From Massilia antarctica (GTDB taxonomy: Bacteria > Pseudomonadota > Gammaproteobacteria > Burkholderiales > Burkholderiaceae_D): a stretch of DNA of 64,000 bases. This document shows, one piece after another, positions 48,628-56,405 of the stretch (position 1 is its first letter; each line of letters starts with the position of its first letter). Below the pieces are notes generated by a model. It was not told the origin of the DNA. It saw only the letters and a list, made by a program, of their open reading frames with translations, and searched no databases. A program made the translations under genes and the position numbers. The stretch is from contig NZ_CP065053.1 in the NCBI RefSeq assembly GCF_015689335.1, positions 6,634,001 to 6,698,000 on the forward strand, read 5' to 3'.

Positions 48628-50415
48628 ATGACCATTGACAACAGCAACAGCAGCAACAGCGCGCGCGCATGCCAGGAATGCGGCTTCGACAGCTTCGACG
48701 GTACGCGCCTGTTCTACCGCTACTGGCCTGGCGTCGGCGCCAGTGCGCGGCGCGCGCTCGTGCTGTTTCACCGCGGGCACGAGCACGGAGGCCGCGTGGC
48801 GCATCTGGTCGATGAACTGGCATTGCCCGAGTTCTCCTTCTTCGCCTGGGATGCGCGCGGGCTGGGCCGCTCGGCGGGCGAGCGCGGCTATGCCGAGAGC
48901 ATGGCCACCCTGGTCAAGGACATGGATGCCTTCATCGCCCATATCGGCGCCACTTACGCCATCGCGCCGGGCGAACTGGCCGTGATCGCGCAAAGCGTGG
49001 GCGCGGTGGTGGCAGCGGCCTGGGTGCACGACTACGCACCGGCCATCCGCGCCCTGGTGCTCGCTTCACCCGCCTTCAAGGTCAAGCTGTACGTGCCGCT
49101 GGCGCGCCCGGGCCTGGCGCTGCTGCAGGCACTGCGCGGCAAGTTTTTCGTCAATTCCTATGTCAAGGCCAAGTACCTGACCCACGATCCGGCCCGCATC
49201 GCCTCGTATGACGCCGACCCGCTGATTACCCGTCCGATCGCCGTCAATATCTTGCTGGGGCTGTACCAGACCGGCGAGCGCGTGGTGGCCGACGCCGGCG
49301 CCATCACGGTGCCGACCCAGCTGCTGATCTCGGGCGCCGACTGGGTGGTGCAGCACGGGCCGCAGCACGCGTTTTTCGAGCGGCTGGGCAGCACGGTCAA
49401 GGAAAAGCATGTGCTCGACGGCTTTTATCACGATACCCTTGGCGAACTCGACCGGGCCAAGGCGGTCGACCTGGCGCGCGCCTTCATCATGCGCCAGTTC
49501 GCCGCGCCCGCGTCCATCCCCAGCCTGCTCGACGCCGACAAACGCGGCCTGACCAAGGCCGAATTCGACCGCATCAGCCTGCCCCCGGCGTCCGCCGCCG
49601 CGCGCGCCTACTGGGCCATGTCGCGCTTCTGGATCGGGGTCGGCGCCAGGCTGTCGGAAGGCTTGCGCCTGGGCGAAACCACCGGCTTCGACTCGGGCAG
49701 CACGCTCGACTATGTTTACCGCAACAAGGCGGCCGGCGTGCCGCTGCTGGGCAAGCTGATCGACCGCATCTATCTCGACAGCGTCGGCTGGCGCGGCATC
49801 CGCGTGCGCAAGCTGCACCTGGAACGCCTGATCGCCAGCGCCATCGGACGCCTGGAGGCGGCGCGCACGCCGGTGCGCATCGTCGACATCGCCGCCGGCC
49901 ATGGCCGCTACATCCTGGAAGCGCTGGCGCCGCAACAGCAGCGGGTCGAGCAGATCTTGCTGCGCGACTACAGCCAGCTCAATGTCGACGGCGGTGCCCG
50001 CCTGATCGCGTCGATGGGCATGGGCGCGCGCGCCCGCTTCGTGCTGGGCGACGCCTTCGACCGCGCCTCGCTGGCATCGCTCACGCCGCGCCCGACCCTG
50101 GCGGTGGTGTCGGGACTGTACGAACTGTTCCCCGACAACGCCCTGATCCGCACCTCGCTGGCCGGGCTGGCCGAGGCGGTCGATGAAGGCGGCTACCTGG
50201 TCTACACCGGCCAGCCATGGCATCCCCAGCTGGAACTGATCGCACGCTCGCTGACCAGCCACCGCCAGGGGCAAGCCTGGGTCATGCGGCGCCGTACCCA
50301 GGGCGAAATGGACCAGTTGGTGGCCGATGCCGGCTTTCAAAAAGTCGACCAGTTCACCGACGAATGGGGCATTTTCACCGTCTCGCTGGCGCGCCGCAGC
50401 GCCGCCGCGCACTAA
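48628..50415 (+). CDS. Bifunctional alpha/beta hydrolase / SAM-dependent methyltransferase
   Basis: A 595-residue fusion. Residues 15-300 form a monoacylglycerol-lipase-like hydrolase (FHRGHEHGGRVAHLVDEL; WDARGLGRSAGERGY), with the nucleophile elbow reading AQSVGA, so the first glycine of GxSxG is alanine. Residues 360-595 are a class I methyltransferase with VDIAAGHGRYILEAL near 412, LRDYSQLNVDGG and VVSGLYELF. Proteins of this design sit in clusters with CDP-alcohol transferases and PAP2 phosphatases. The likely job is removing acyl groups from, or methylating, a glycerolipid. It ends directly before the next ATG. Confidence 0.9.
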   Translation: MTIDNSNSSNSARACQECGFDSFDGTRLFYRYWPGVGASARRALVLFHRGHEHGGRVAHLVDELALPEFSFFAWDARGLGRSAGERGYAESMATLVKDMDAFIAHIGATYAIAPGELAVIAQSVGAVVAAAWVHDYAPAIRALVLASPAFKVKLYVPLARPGLALLQALRGKFFVNSYVKAKYLTHDPARIASYDADPLITRPIAVNILLGLYQTGERVVADAGAITVPTQLLISGADWVVQHGPQHAFFERLGSTVKEKHVLDGFYHDTLGELDRAKAVDLARAFIMRQFAAPASIPSLLDADKRGLTKAEFDRISLPPASAAARAYWAMSRFWIGVGARLSEGLRLGETTGFDSGSTLDYVYRNKAAGVPLLGKLIDRIYLDSVGWRGIRVRKLHLERLIASAIGRLEAARTPVRIVDIAAGHGRYILEALAPQQQRVEQILLRDYSQLNVDGGARLIASMGMGARARFVLGDAFDRASLASLTPRPTLAVVSGLYELFPDNALIRTSLAGLAEAVDEGGYLVYTGQPWHPQLELIARSLTSHRQGQAWVMRRRTQGEMDQLVADAGFQKVDQFTDEWGIFTVSLARRSAAAH

Positions 50416-51735
50416 ATGACCGCCCCCGCGACAGCACTGGATTCCCCGGCGGCACAGGGGCGGCCGTGGCGCCGCGCCTGCGTGTGGCTGGCCTTCCTTG
50501 GCCCCTTCTTCTTTCTTAGCTACGGGCTGGCCAACTGGTGGAGCGCCAGCCTGCCGCACGTGGGCAGCCTGGCCTTTGAATGGGAACGCCATATCCCGTT
50601 CTGGGACTGGACCATCCTGCCGTACATGTCGATCGACGCCTTCTATGCCGTCTCGCTGTTCCTGTGCGCCACCAAGGCCGAGCTCGACACCCACGCCAGG
50701 CGCCTGCTGATGGCCACCTGCGTGTCGGTGGTCTGCTTCTTCCTGTTCCCGCTGCGCTTTTCCTTCGACCGGCCCGACACCGCAGGCTTCAACGGTGCGC
50801 TGTTTACGGCGCTGGCCGGCTTCGACAAGCCCTTCAACCAGGCGCCCTCGCTGCATATCAGCCTGCTGGTCCTGTTGTGGCTGGTGTACGCGCGCCACTT
50901 GCGCGGCGTGGGGCGCTGGCTGCTGCACGTCTGGTTTTTCCTGATCGGCGTGTCGGTCCTGACCACCTTCCAGCACCACGCCATCGACGTCGTCGGCGGC
51001 CTGCTGGTGGCGGTGGCCTGCGTGTATGTGTTTCCCGACGCCCCGCACGGCTGGCGGCTTGCCGAGCCCCCAAGCGGGCGCGGCAAGCCGCTGGCGCTGC
51101 TGTACGGCGCCGGCGGCGCGGCCTGCTGGGTGGCGGCGGCGCTGCTGGGCGGCTGGGCCTGGCTGCTGACGTGGCCGGGCACGGCCTTGCTGCTGGTCGC
51201 CCTGGCTTATAGTTACTTCGGCGTGAGCGTGTTCCAGAAGCATGGCGGGCGCACCAGTTGGGCCGCCCGCACCCTGCTGCTGCCCTACCAGATAGCCGCC
51301 TGGACCTCGTCGCGCTGGTTCACGCGCGCCATTCCAGCGCGCGCCGAGGTGGTGCCAGGCGTGTGGATCGGCCGCGTACCCGGACGCGAAGCGCTGGCCG
51401 GCATGGCGGTGCTCGACCTGACCGCCGAATTCCACGCCGCGCCGCAGCGCCGCACGCACTACGAGAGCGTGCCGATGCTCGACCTGCGCGCGCCCTCGCC
51501 GGCCCAGCTCAACGCCGCCATCGATGCCCTCGACCGCCTGCACGCGCAGGCACCGGTGCTGGTGCACTGCGCCCTGGGCTACTCGCGCAGCGCGCTGGTG
51601 ATCGCCGCCTGGCTGCTGCGCCAGGGCTTGGCGGCCGATGCCGGCGAGGCGCTGGCCATGCTGCGCAGGGCGCGCCCGCAAGTGGTCCTGAACCAGGCTC
51701 AGCTGGCCCTGCTGGACACGCGCGCACATGGCTGA
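50416..51735 (+). CDS. PAP2 phosphatase fused to dual-specificity phosphatase
   Basis: A 439-residue membrane protein. The first 250 residues hold about six helices and a PAP2-type lipid phosphatase site (NQAPSLHISLLVLLW; FQHHAIDVVGG). The C-terminal 170 residues form a cytosolic dual-specificity phosphatase with HCALGYSRS near 390 (the HCx5R signature). The combination suggests removal of two phosphates, for instance from a phosphatidylglycerol-phosphate-like or phosphoinositide-like intermediate. The stop of the upstream gene abuts its ATG, and the following gene overlaps by 8 bp. Confidence 0.92.
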   Translation: MTAPATALDSPAAQGRPWRRACVWLAFLGPFFFLSYGLANWWSASLPHVGSLAFEWERHIPFWDWTILPYMSIDAFYAVSLFLCATKAELDTHARRLLMATCVSVVCFFLFPLRFSFDRPDTAGFNGALFTALAGFDKPFNQAPSLHISLLVLLWLVYARHLRGVGRWLLHVWFFLIGVSVLTTFQHHAIDVVGGLLVAVACVYVFPDAPHGWRLAEPPSGRGKPLALLYGAGGAACWVAAALLGGWAWLLTWPGTALLLVALAYSYFGVSVFQKHGGRTSWAARTLLLPYQIAAWTSSRWFTRAIPARAEVVPGVWIGRVPGREALAGMAVLDLTAEFHAAPQRRTHYESVPMLDLRAPSPAQLNAAIDALDRLHAQAPVLVHCALGYSRSALVIAAWLLRQGLAADAGEALAMLRRARPQVVLNQAQLALLDTRAHG

Positions 51736-52144
51736 GCCGATCCTGCGCGAGCAAGCCACGGCCGCCGGCGTGATGGCGGCTTTTCTGCGCGTGGGCGCCC
51801 CCATCGATCACGCGTCCTCCCTGCTGCTGGCCTTGGGCGTGGCGTGCGGGCTGCTCGATCCGCTGAGGCTGATGTCGGTGATCGCCCTGCTGCTGGGACT
51901 GATTGAAAAATATGTCGCCTGGCGCGCCGCGCTCGATGCCGACCTGTTCGCCGTGCTGGCGCGCGCTCCGGAGCACGATGCCGCCTTCGACGCGGCCCTG
52001 GGCGCCTGCATGGGCCGGGTCGCCCCCCTGCCGCAGCGCACCCTGGCGCAGCGCTGGCAAGGCGCGCGCCGCTTCCTGCTCTGGCAAATCGGACTGGTGC
52101 TGGCGCAAGCGCTGCTGCTGGCCGCCATGCTGCTTTTGAGGTAG
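51728..52144 (+). CDS. Hypothetical membrane protein of the phospholipid-type cluster
   Basis: A 138-residue protein with three likely spans (HASSLLLALGVACGLLDPLRLMSVIALLLGLIEKYVAW near residues 28-65 and FLLWQIGLVLAQALLLAAMLLL near 112-138). No family recognised. It overlaps the upstream phosphatase by 8 bp and precedes the FFLEELY-type gene by 36 bp, so it belongs to the same transcript. Confidence 0.78.
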   Translation: MAEPILREQATAAGVMAAFLRVGAPIDHASSLLLALGVACGLLDPLRLMSVIALLLGLIEKYVAWRAALDADLFAVLARAPEHDAAFDAALGACMGRVAPLPQRTLAQRWQGARRFLLWQIGLVLAQALLLAAMLLLR

Positions 52145-52180
52145 TGTACGTCTGACATCCATCCGCCGGTTTCAAGACGC

Positions 52181-52879
52181 ATGAACAAAGACACCCTGGT
52201 GATTGAACTGGAGCGCCATCTGCGCGCGGTCGCGGCCGAGCGCGAGGCGGCGCGCCGTGATCCGGCCCTGCAGGCGGCGCGCACCGCCGTCAAGCGCTAC
52301 CAGTCGACGCGCCTGGCGGCCACCCATCCCGACCTGCTGGCCGCGCCCGACACGCGCGAGGCGGCCGCGTTCTTCCTCAACGATATCTACGGCGCCCACG
52401 ATCTCGGGCAGCGCGAGGCCGACCTGGAACGCATCGTGCCGAGCCTGCAACGGCTGCTGCCGGTCGAGTCGCTGCACACCATCACCGGCGCCATCGCGCT
52501 CGACGCGCTGACCGAAAAGCTCGATACCGGCATGGCGCGCGTGCTCGGCGCCGATTTCGATGAAGCGGCCTATCTGATGACCTACCGCAGCGCCAGCGCG
52601 CCCGAGGACCGCGCGCGCCAGCTCGACCTGGTGCAGCAACTGGGCGACTCGCTGTGCGCGCTGGTGCGCATCCCGCTCTTGTCGCTGACCCTGTCGGTGA
52701 TGCGCGCGCCGGCCAGGCTGGCCGGGGTGAGCGAGCTGCACCAGTTCCTCGACCGTGGCTTTTCCAGCTTCAAGAAGATGAAAAAGCCGGCGCACTTTGT
52801 CGGCACCATCGTCGGGCGCGAGCGGCGCGCCATGGGGCATATCTACGCCGGGCGCAAGGAACCATTCGATGTGTTTTAA
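52181..52879 (+). CDS. FFLEELY-type protein
   Basis: A 232-residue, helical, soluble protein. AAFFLNDIYGAHDLGQREADLERIVPSLQRLLP (residues about 63-95) corresponds to the FFLEELY motif that names the family. The rest (LHTITGAIALDALTEKLDTGMARVL; FLDRGFSSFKKMKKPAHFVGTIVGRERRAMGHIYAG) is also family-like. The biochemical role is unknown, but the gene travels with CDP-alcohol transferase and hydrolase/methyltransferase genes, as it does here. It is the last gene of the cluster. Confidence 0.82.
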   Translation: MNKDTLVIELERHLRAVAAEREAARRDPALQAARTAVKRYQSTRLAATHPDLLAAPDTREAAAFFLNDIYGAHDLGQREADLERIVPSLQRLLPVESLHTITGAIALDALTEKLDTGMARVLGADFDEAAYLMTYRSASAPEDRARQLDLVQQLGDSLCALVRIPLLSLTLSVMRAPARLAGVSELHQFLDRGFSSFKKMKKPAHFVGTIVGRERRAMGHIYAGRKEPFDVF

Positions 52880-52927
52880 CAGAGAACAGATGAAAATTGT
52901 CCATTGGACGAGCTACTCCATACCTAT

Positions 52928-52953
52928 CCCCGGCGGCAATCGTGCCGCCGGGG
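52928..52953 (+). terminator. Perfect 11-bp hairpin at the end of the cluster
   Basis: CCCCGGCGGCA, loop ATCG, TGCCGCCGGGG. It lies 48 bp after the FFLEELY stop and five bases before the ribosome site of the next small gene. It has no T run. It could terminate the cluster or act as a leader hairpin controlling that gene. Confidence 0.5.
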
Positions 52954-52968
52954 TACATGGAGAAGTTC

Positions 52969-53193
52969 ATGAAAGATATGTCGCGCGCGCTTCGGCGCCA
53001 TCATGCGGTTCGCCTCAAGCGAGCACGCCGTTTTTATTCAGGCATCGATAACGCTACCGATCCGCGTCGCCATGGGATCCTGCTGCATACCCCGGCCGTG
53101 TGCAGCTGCTGGATGTGCGGAAATCCAAGGCCTTACATTGGCCCGACAATCGCCGAGCTGCTGCATATGGTGAAACTGGCGGAGGAAAGCTGA
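52969..53193 (+). CDS. Small conserved Cys-rich protein (CSCWMCGNP motif)
   Basis: A 74-residue protein. The N-terminus is strongly basic (RALRRHHAVRLKRARRFYSG) and the middle has CSCWMCGNPRPYIGPTIAELL, a CxC..C pattern seen in small uncharacterised proteins across bacteria, plausibly zinc-binding and RNA- or ribosome-associated. GGAGA lies five bases before the ATG at 52969, which is chosen over 52957 and 52978. A strong hairpin (52928-52953) directly precedes it. Its function is not established. Confidence 0.75.
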   Translation: MKDMSRALRRHHAVRLKRARRFYSGIDNATDPRRHGILLHTPAVCSCWMCGNPRPYIGPTIAELLHMVKLAEES

Positions 53194-53331
53194 TCGGCTT
53201 GGAGCGCCTGGCAAAACCCTTTGCTTGCTCAATGAACAACAGCCGCGTACACTGAGCCATTGCGACCGGCCGCTGTTGGCCAAAAGCCGACCTCGAATAA
53301 GAACCTTTCATGAACTTGATTGGTCAAGAAA

Positions 53332-53852
53332 ATGACCACGACATATGTAATATGCATCGATGGCACTTGGAATGCTCCAGGACAGAAAGACATTAACCAG
53401 GTTAGCGCCGAAGAAACTGAAACCGAAACAAACGTTGCGAAGACTTGAAAGCCCTGACGGGATGCGAAATCGATGCTAAACATTCCTACGGCGCGATGGC
53501 ACCTCTCAAGTGGGGAACGGGGTCAGCACTGTACTTGAATGGCGTGGGCAGTAGGGGCACGAAGTTTGCCGACACTTTCGACGGTGCAACAGGAACGGGA
53601 ACTTCCGAGCGTATTCGCGATGCGTATCGATTCCTGGCGGAACGATATGAAGCAGGTGACCGAATATTCGGTTTTGGATTCAGCCGAGGCGCTTTTGCAT
53701 TGCGCAGCTTGGTAGGATTTATTGAAGCTGTTGGGCTACCCCAGCTTCCTTCGTTAATTAAGGACGATGAGCTGTTCCGTACTAACTCATATTTATACGG
53801 TCAGCATCCGGCCAGAAACAGGCAGGATGAAATGATGGGGCGATGTCCGTGA
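53332..53852 (+). pseudogene. Frameshifted, truncated DUF2235 (Tle1-like phospholipase) remnant
   Basis: The first frame from 53332 reads MTTTYVICIDGTWNAPGQ...ETNVAKT and stops at 53448. The next frame, entered one base off, continues KALTGCEIDAKHSYGAMAPLKWG...FGFGFSRGAFALRSLVGFIEAVGLP. Together they match DUF2235: the DGTWN opening, TNVxK, and the GFSRG nucleophile elbow of type VI effector lipases (Tle1) and relatives. A single missing base near 53445-53448 explains the break. The frame ends at 53852 after about 170 residues, far short of the 400 or more of the family. It is lower-GC than its neighbours and probably inactive. Confidence 0.75.
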
Positions 53853-54003
53853 ATCGGATGTATGACGCTAGTTAGGTTAGTCAGGTACGCATTACACAGT
53901 TGGCAATGTGGTTGCGATGTCGCAAAGCGACAACCAGGCCACACGAACTTTGATTCTCCTCAAGCCGATTTTTGCGGCGAGTGCAAAAGTTTGAGGAGGA
54001 AAT

Positions 54004-54204
54004 ATGAGCTCAACAATAAATCTCACCGAGAAGCGACTGCTCGCTCGAGTGCGTATTGCCCTTGCATTGAGCCGCACGCACAGGATTGACCATGTCGCGG
54101 GGTTCCTGCTGGACTATGGATCTGCCATCGATCACGCCTGTGGCGTCCTGCACCTCGTCGATGTCACACCGGAAGCGCCAAAAATGCTTAAATCGACAGA
54201 TTGA
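54004..54204 (+). CDS. Small hypothetical protein, 66 aa
   Basis: No family recognised. The ATG is preceded by a strong GAGGAGGA site five bases away. The protein is helical with two stretches, EKRLLARVRIALALSRTHRID and VAGFLLDYGSAIDHACGVLHLVDV. It lies between a broken lipase gene and a lectin-like gene in the lower-GC patch, where it could be an immunity or accessory protein, but nothing in it shows that. Confidence 0.5.
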   Translation: MSSTINLTEKRLLARVRIALALSRTHRIDHVAGFLLDYGSAIDHACGVLHLVDVTPEAPKMLKSTD

Positions 54205-54779
54205 TCGAACCTTCTGTACACGCAGTCAGAAGCACTGGCAGCTATCCTATGTCATAGGCCACGTCCAGCCATGTTCAATTTTTGGTATTTATTTTTTTAC
54301 CGTAAATTAGAAATTGTCATTGCGCTATTGTTGCAGTACCTTCGGGGGTGTGGCAAATACACCGCCTAGCCTGGGCGACCGACCAACGCGCCGAGGCTCG
54401 GGCGCGATGGCTGCCGTACTGATCGTCCATATGCGAATACATGCGGCACATCGCGTTCCGATATCTGCAGCCCCCGTAGCGGTAGTCGGTCGCCGTGCAA
54501 ACTAATGAATTGACGCGCTGGGGCGGTCCACTGTCGAGCTATCAAAGGGAGTGTCTGATGAAAATCGCTTTCGTAGTGCGGGCCTGGCTGTGCCGGGCTT
54601 GGGTCATCGGTCGGGAGCAAAGATGCGAATTGAATTAGTGTACGCAAAACACAGCGGGCTTTAAAGAGCGGCCAACTACGAATCGGCACACGATCCCACG
54701 AGTCTAATCATCCAAGTTCATCGCCGAGGCAAGAAACTGGCTCCTCCGCCCTCCGATGAGTTTCTTAATGGAGTTACCC
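54205..54779. other. 575-bp low-GC gap; no supported gene
   Basis: Frames on both strands here lack ribosome sites or recognisable motifs. A 26-codon frame from 54558 was judged spurious, as was a minus-strand frame at 54366-54689. The stretch looks like degraded accessory DNA. Confidence 0.5.
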
Positions 54780-55832
54780 ATGAATCTGTTAAAGAGCGTT
54801 GACGCGAAATCGCGGACGAACATTCCGGTCGGTGTGGCTACGATGAACGACGAGCGAATTAGCTTGTATGTTATTGATCCTGAGCAAAATCTACTACAGC
54901 TGTTGTTGTCTGATGAAAATAATTGGACTGGCGTTGGCCTCGGTGCACCACCTGGTGTTGGCCTGATAAGCGGAATAGGTGCAACAGCTGACCCGGCCGG
55001 TACGTCAAACGGATATGCTTTCGCGTTAGGCGATGACGGTAATATCTGGGCGAATTACGATGGGAATTGGGCGTCGCTGGGACCAATGCCAAACGGCATC
55101 ATTGCTAAGGCTTACGCTGGCGCAAGTTTAGGCGAATCAACTGTCAATGTATTTGTGTTCGGATCGGACGGCAATCTGTATTGCTGCACCAGTTACGGTT
55201 CAATACCGAACCGCTGGAATTGGAGTGGCATCCCCTCTCCCTTTGGTCAACCTGTTTTCGGAACTATAGGTGTCACCGGAATGCCTGACGTCGTCAACGG
55301 CGGACCGTATTGTTTAGCATTGGGCCAAGGCGGTAACATATATTGTGGACCGAACCCGGAGTGGAATTCCCTGGATGCGCCGCCCGGGGTGCAAATAACA
55401 GAACCTATTGGCGCGACGATGGCAGCTGCCATGACGGGTGCTTCACCAACCGGGGGAATCTATCCGTTTGCAACCGCCGCAATTATTGACTCTACCAACA
55501 ATGTCTGGACATTTCAGTTCGACCCGTCCTCACAGCAGGCTCCGTTTCGCACCCCCCTGTTGTCGGGTCAAGGCTCCACGCCAGTGATTGGCGTCGGCGC
55601 AGCATCATTTGAAGGTACAGGGTGTGCCATTTACGTGCTCTCCGAGGATAACACGCTCTGGATGTATCTGTGGACTTGGAACCCACTCGGCACGCCGTCG
55701 GCGAAACTTGTCAGGCCAGTGGGCGTCGCCGTAAATATGAAGGTAGCCTGTGCATTTATTGCCGATGAAAATGGGGGAATTTGGTGCAACACGTGGGACC
55801 AAAACAGCGGAAGCTGGGCTTGCGTCGCATAA
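54780..55832 (+). CDS. Seven-bladed beta-propeller protein, lectin-like
   Basis: About 350 residues with no signal peptide or membrane span. A short motif recurs roughly every 50 residues: NLLQLLLSDENNW, GNIWANYDGNW, GNLYCCTSYGSIPNRW, GNIYCGPNPEW, NNVWTFQF, NTLWMYLWTW and GGIWCNTWDQNSGSW. That gives seven blades with N-[ILV]-[WY] at each, similar to fucose-binding PLL lectins and tectonin propellers. Asn/Asp-Gly turns and Trp/Tyr pairs fit sugar pockets at each blade. Base composition is about balanced, unlike the GC-rich flanks, so it was probably acquired. The start at 54780 has GGAG upstream. Confidence 0.72.
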   Translation: MNLLKSVDAKSRTNIPVGVATMNDERISLYVIDPEQNLLQLLLSDENNWTGVGLGAPPGVGLISGIGATADPAGTSNGYAFALGDDGNIWANYDGNWASLGPMPNGIIAKAYAGASLGESTVNVFVFGSDGNLYCCTSYGSIPNRWNWSGIPSPFGQPVFGTIGVTGMPDVVNGGPYCLALGQGGNIYCGPNPEWNSLDAPPGVQITEPIGATMAAAMTGASPTGGIYPFATAAIIDSTNNVWTFQFDPSSQQAPFRTPLLSGQGSTPVIGVGAASFEGTGCAIYVLSEDNTLWMYLWTWNPLGTPSAKLVRPVGVAVNMKVACAFIADENGGIWCNTWDQNSGSWACVA

Positions 55833-56102
55833 TAGTGTCCTTAGAATTTGGGGTTACATGCCTAAATCATACGAGGGATGTCCAGCGGCCTAGTGCCGAT
55901 GCGACAGCCTGCTTTGGGGCGGATGCAGCCTTGCGCCAAAACGAGCAGCATACTGTCGAGTAAAATGGCAACGTTCGGCCGGAAACAGCCGGTCAACTCC
56001 GGCAAGTAATCTCAATTTGCATGTGCTGGTCGGTTGCGTTGCCATGAAATTCACCTTCGCCGACCGGGCAAGGTGCCCCATCCACTAACCTGAAGAGCCC
56101 TG

Positions 56103-56360
56103 ATGTTCTACGAAATTGTGACGACCCCGGAGGCAGTGCCCCTGTTCCAGCGATCGCGCGGCTGCCGCTCGCTGCGGCTGGAGCGCTCGGTGGAAAACCC
56201 CGACACCTACAAAGTGGTGATCGCCTGAGATACCTTGGAAGACCACACTGTGCATTTCGCTGCCAGCGACGAAGTGCAACTATTTCGCAAGCTGGCGGGC
56301 GGATTCGTGGCCGGGCCGACCCACATGGAACATGTGCGCACAGTCCTGACCGGGTTCTGA
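56103..56360 (+). pseudogene. Antibiotic biosynthesis monooxygenase-domain remnant with internal stop
   Basis: The frame reads MFYEIVTTPEAVPLFQRSRGCRS...TYKVVIA, then TGA at 56226, then DTLEDHTVHFAASDE...AGPTHMEHVRTVLTGF to 56360. Family members have WDTLEDHTVxF here, so TGA most likely replaces TGG (Trp). The N-terminal dozen residues of the family are also missing; an in-frame stop lies just upstream. Intact homologues are small (about 95 residues) dimeric ABM proteins. It is either a dead gene or a sequencing error at one base. Confidence 0.75.
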
Positions 56361-56405
56361 AGCCGGCGCGCAAACAGTTATACGCGTACTGAGCCGCGGC
56401 GCGGT

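Noticed and set aside
49066..51804. 912-codon minus-strand frame opposite the phospholipid-type cluster
   Set aside because: It is antisense to genes with intact methyltransferase and phosphatase motifs and is low complexity in Gln/Arg/Gly.
53862..54089. 75-codon frame with several cysteines
   Set aside because: It overlaps the 66-aa frame that has a strong ribosome site and shows no start signal itself.
54366..54689. Minus-strand frame resembling a transposase-like fragment
   Set aside because: No recognisable transposase motif, inverted repeats or ribosome site; the similarity is only impressionistic.
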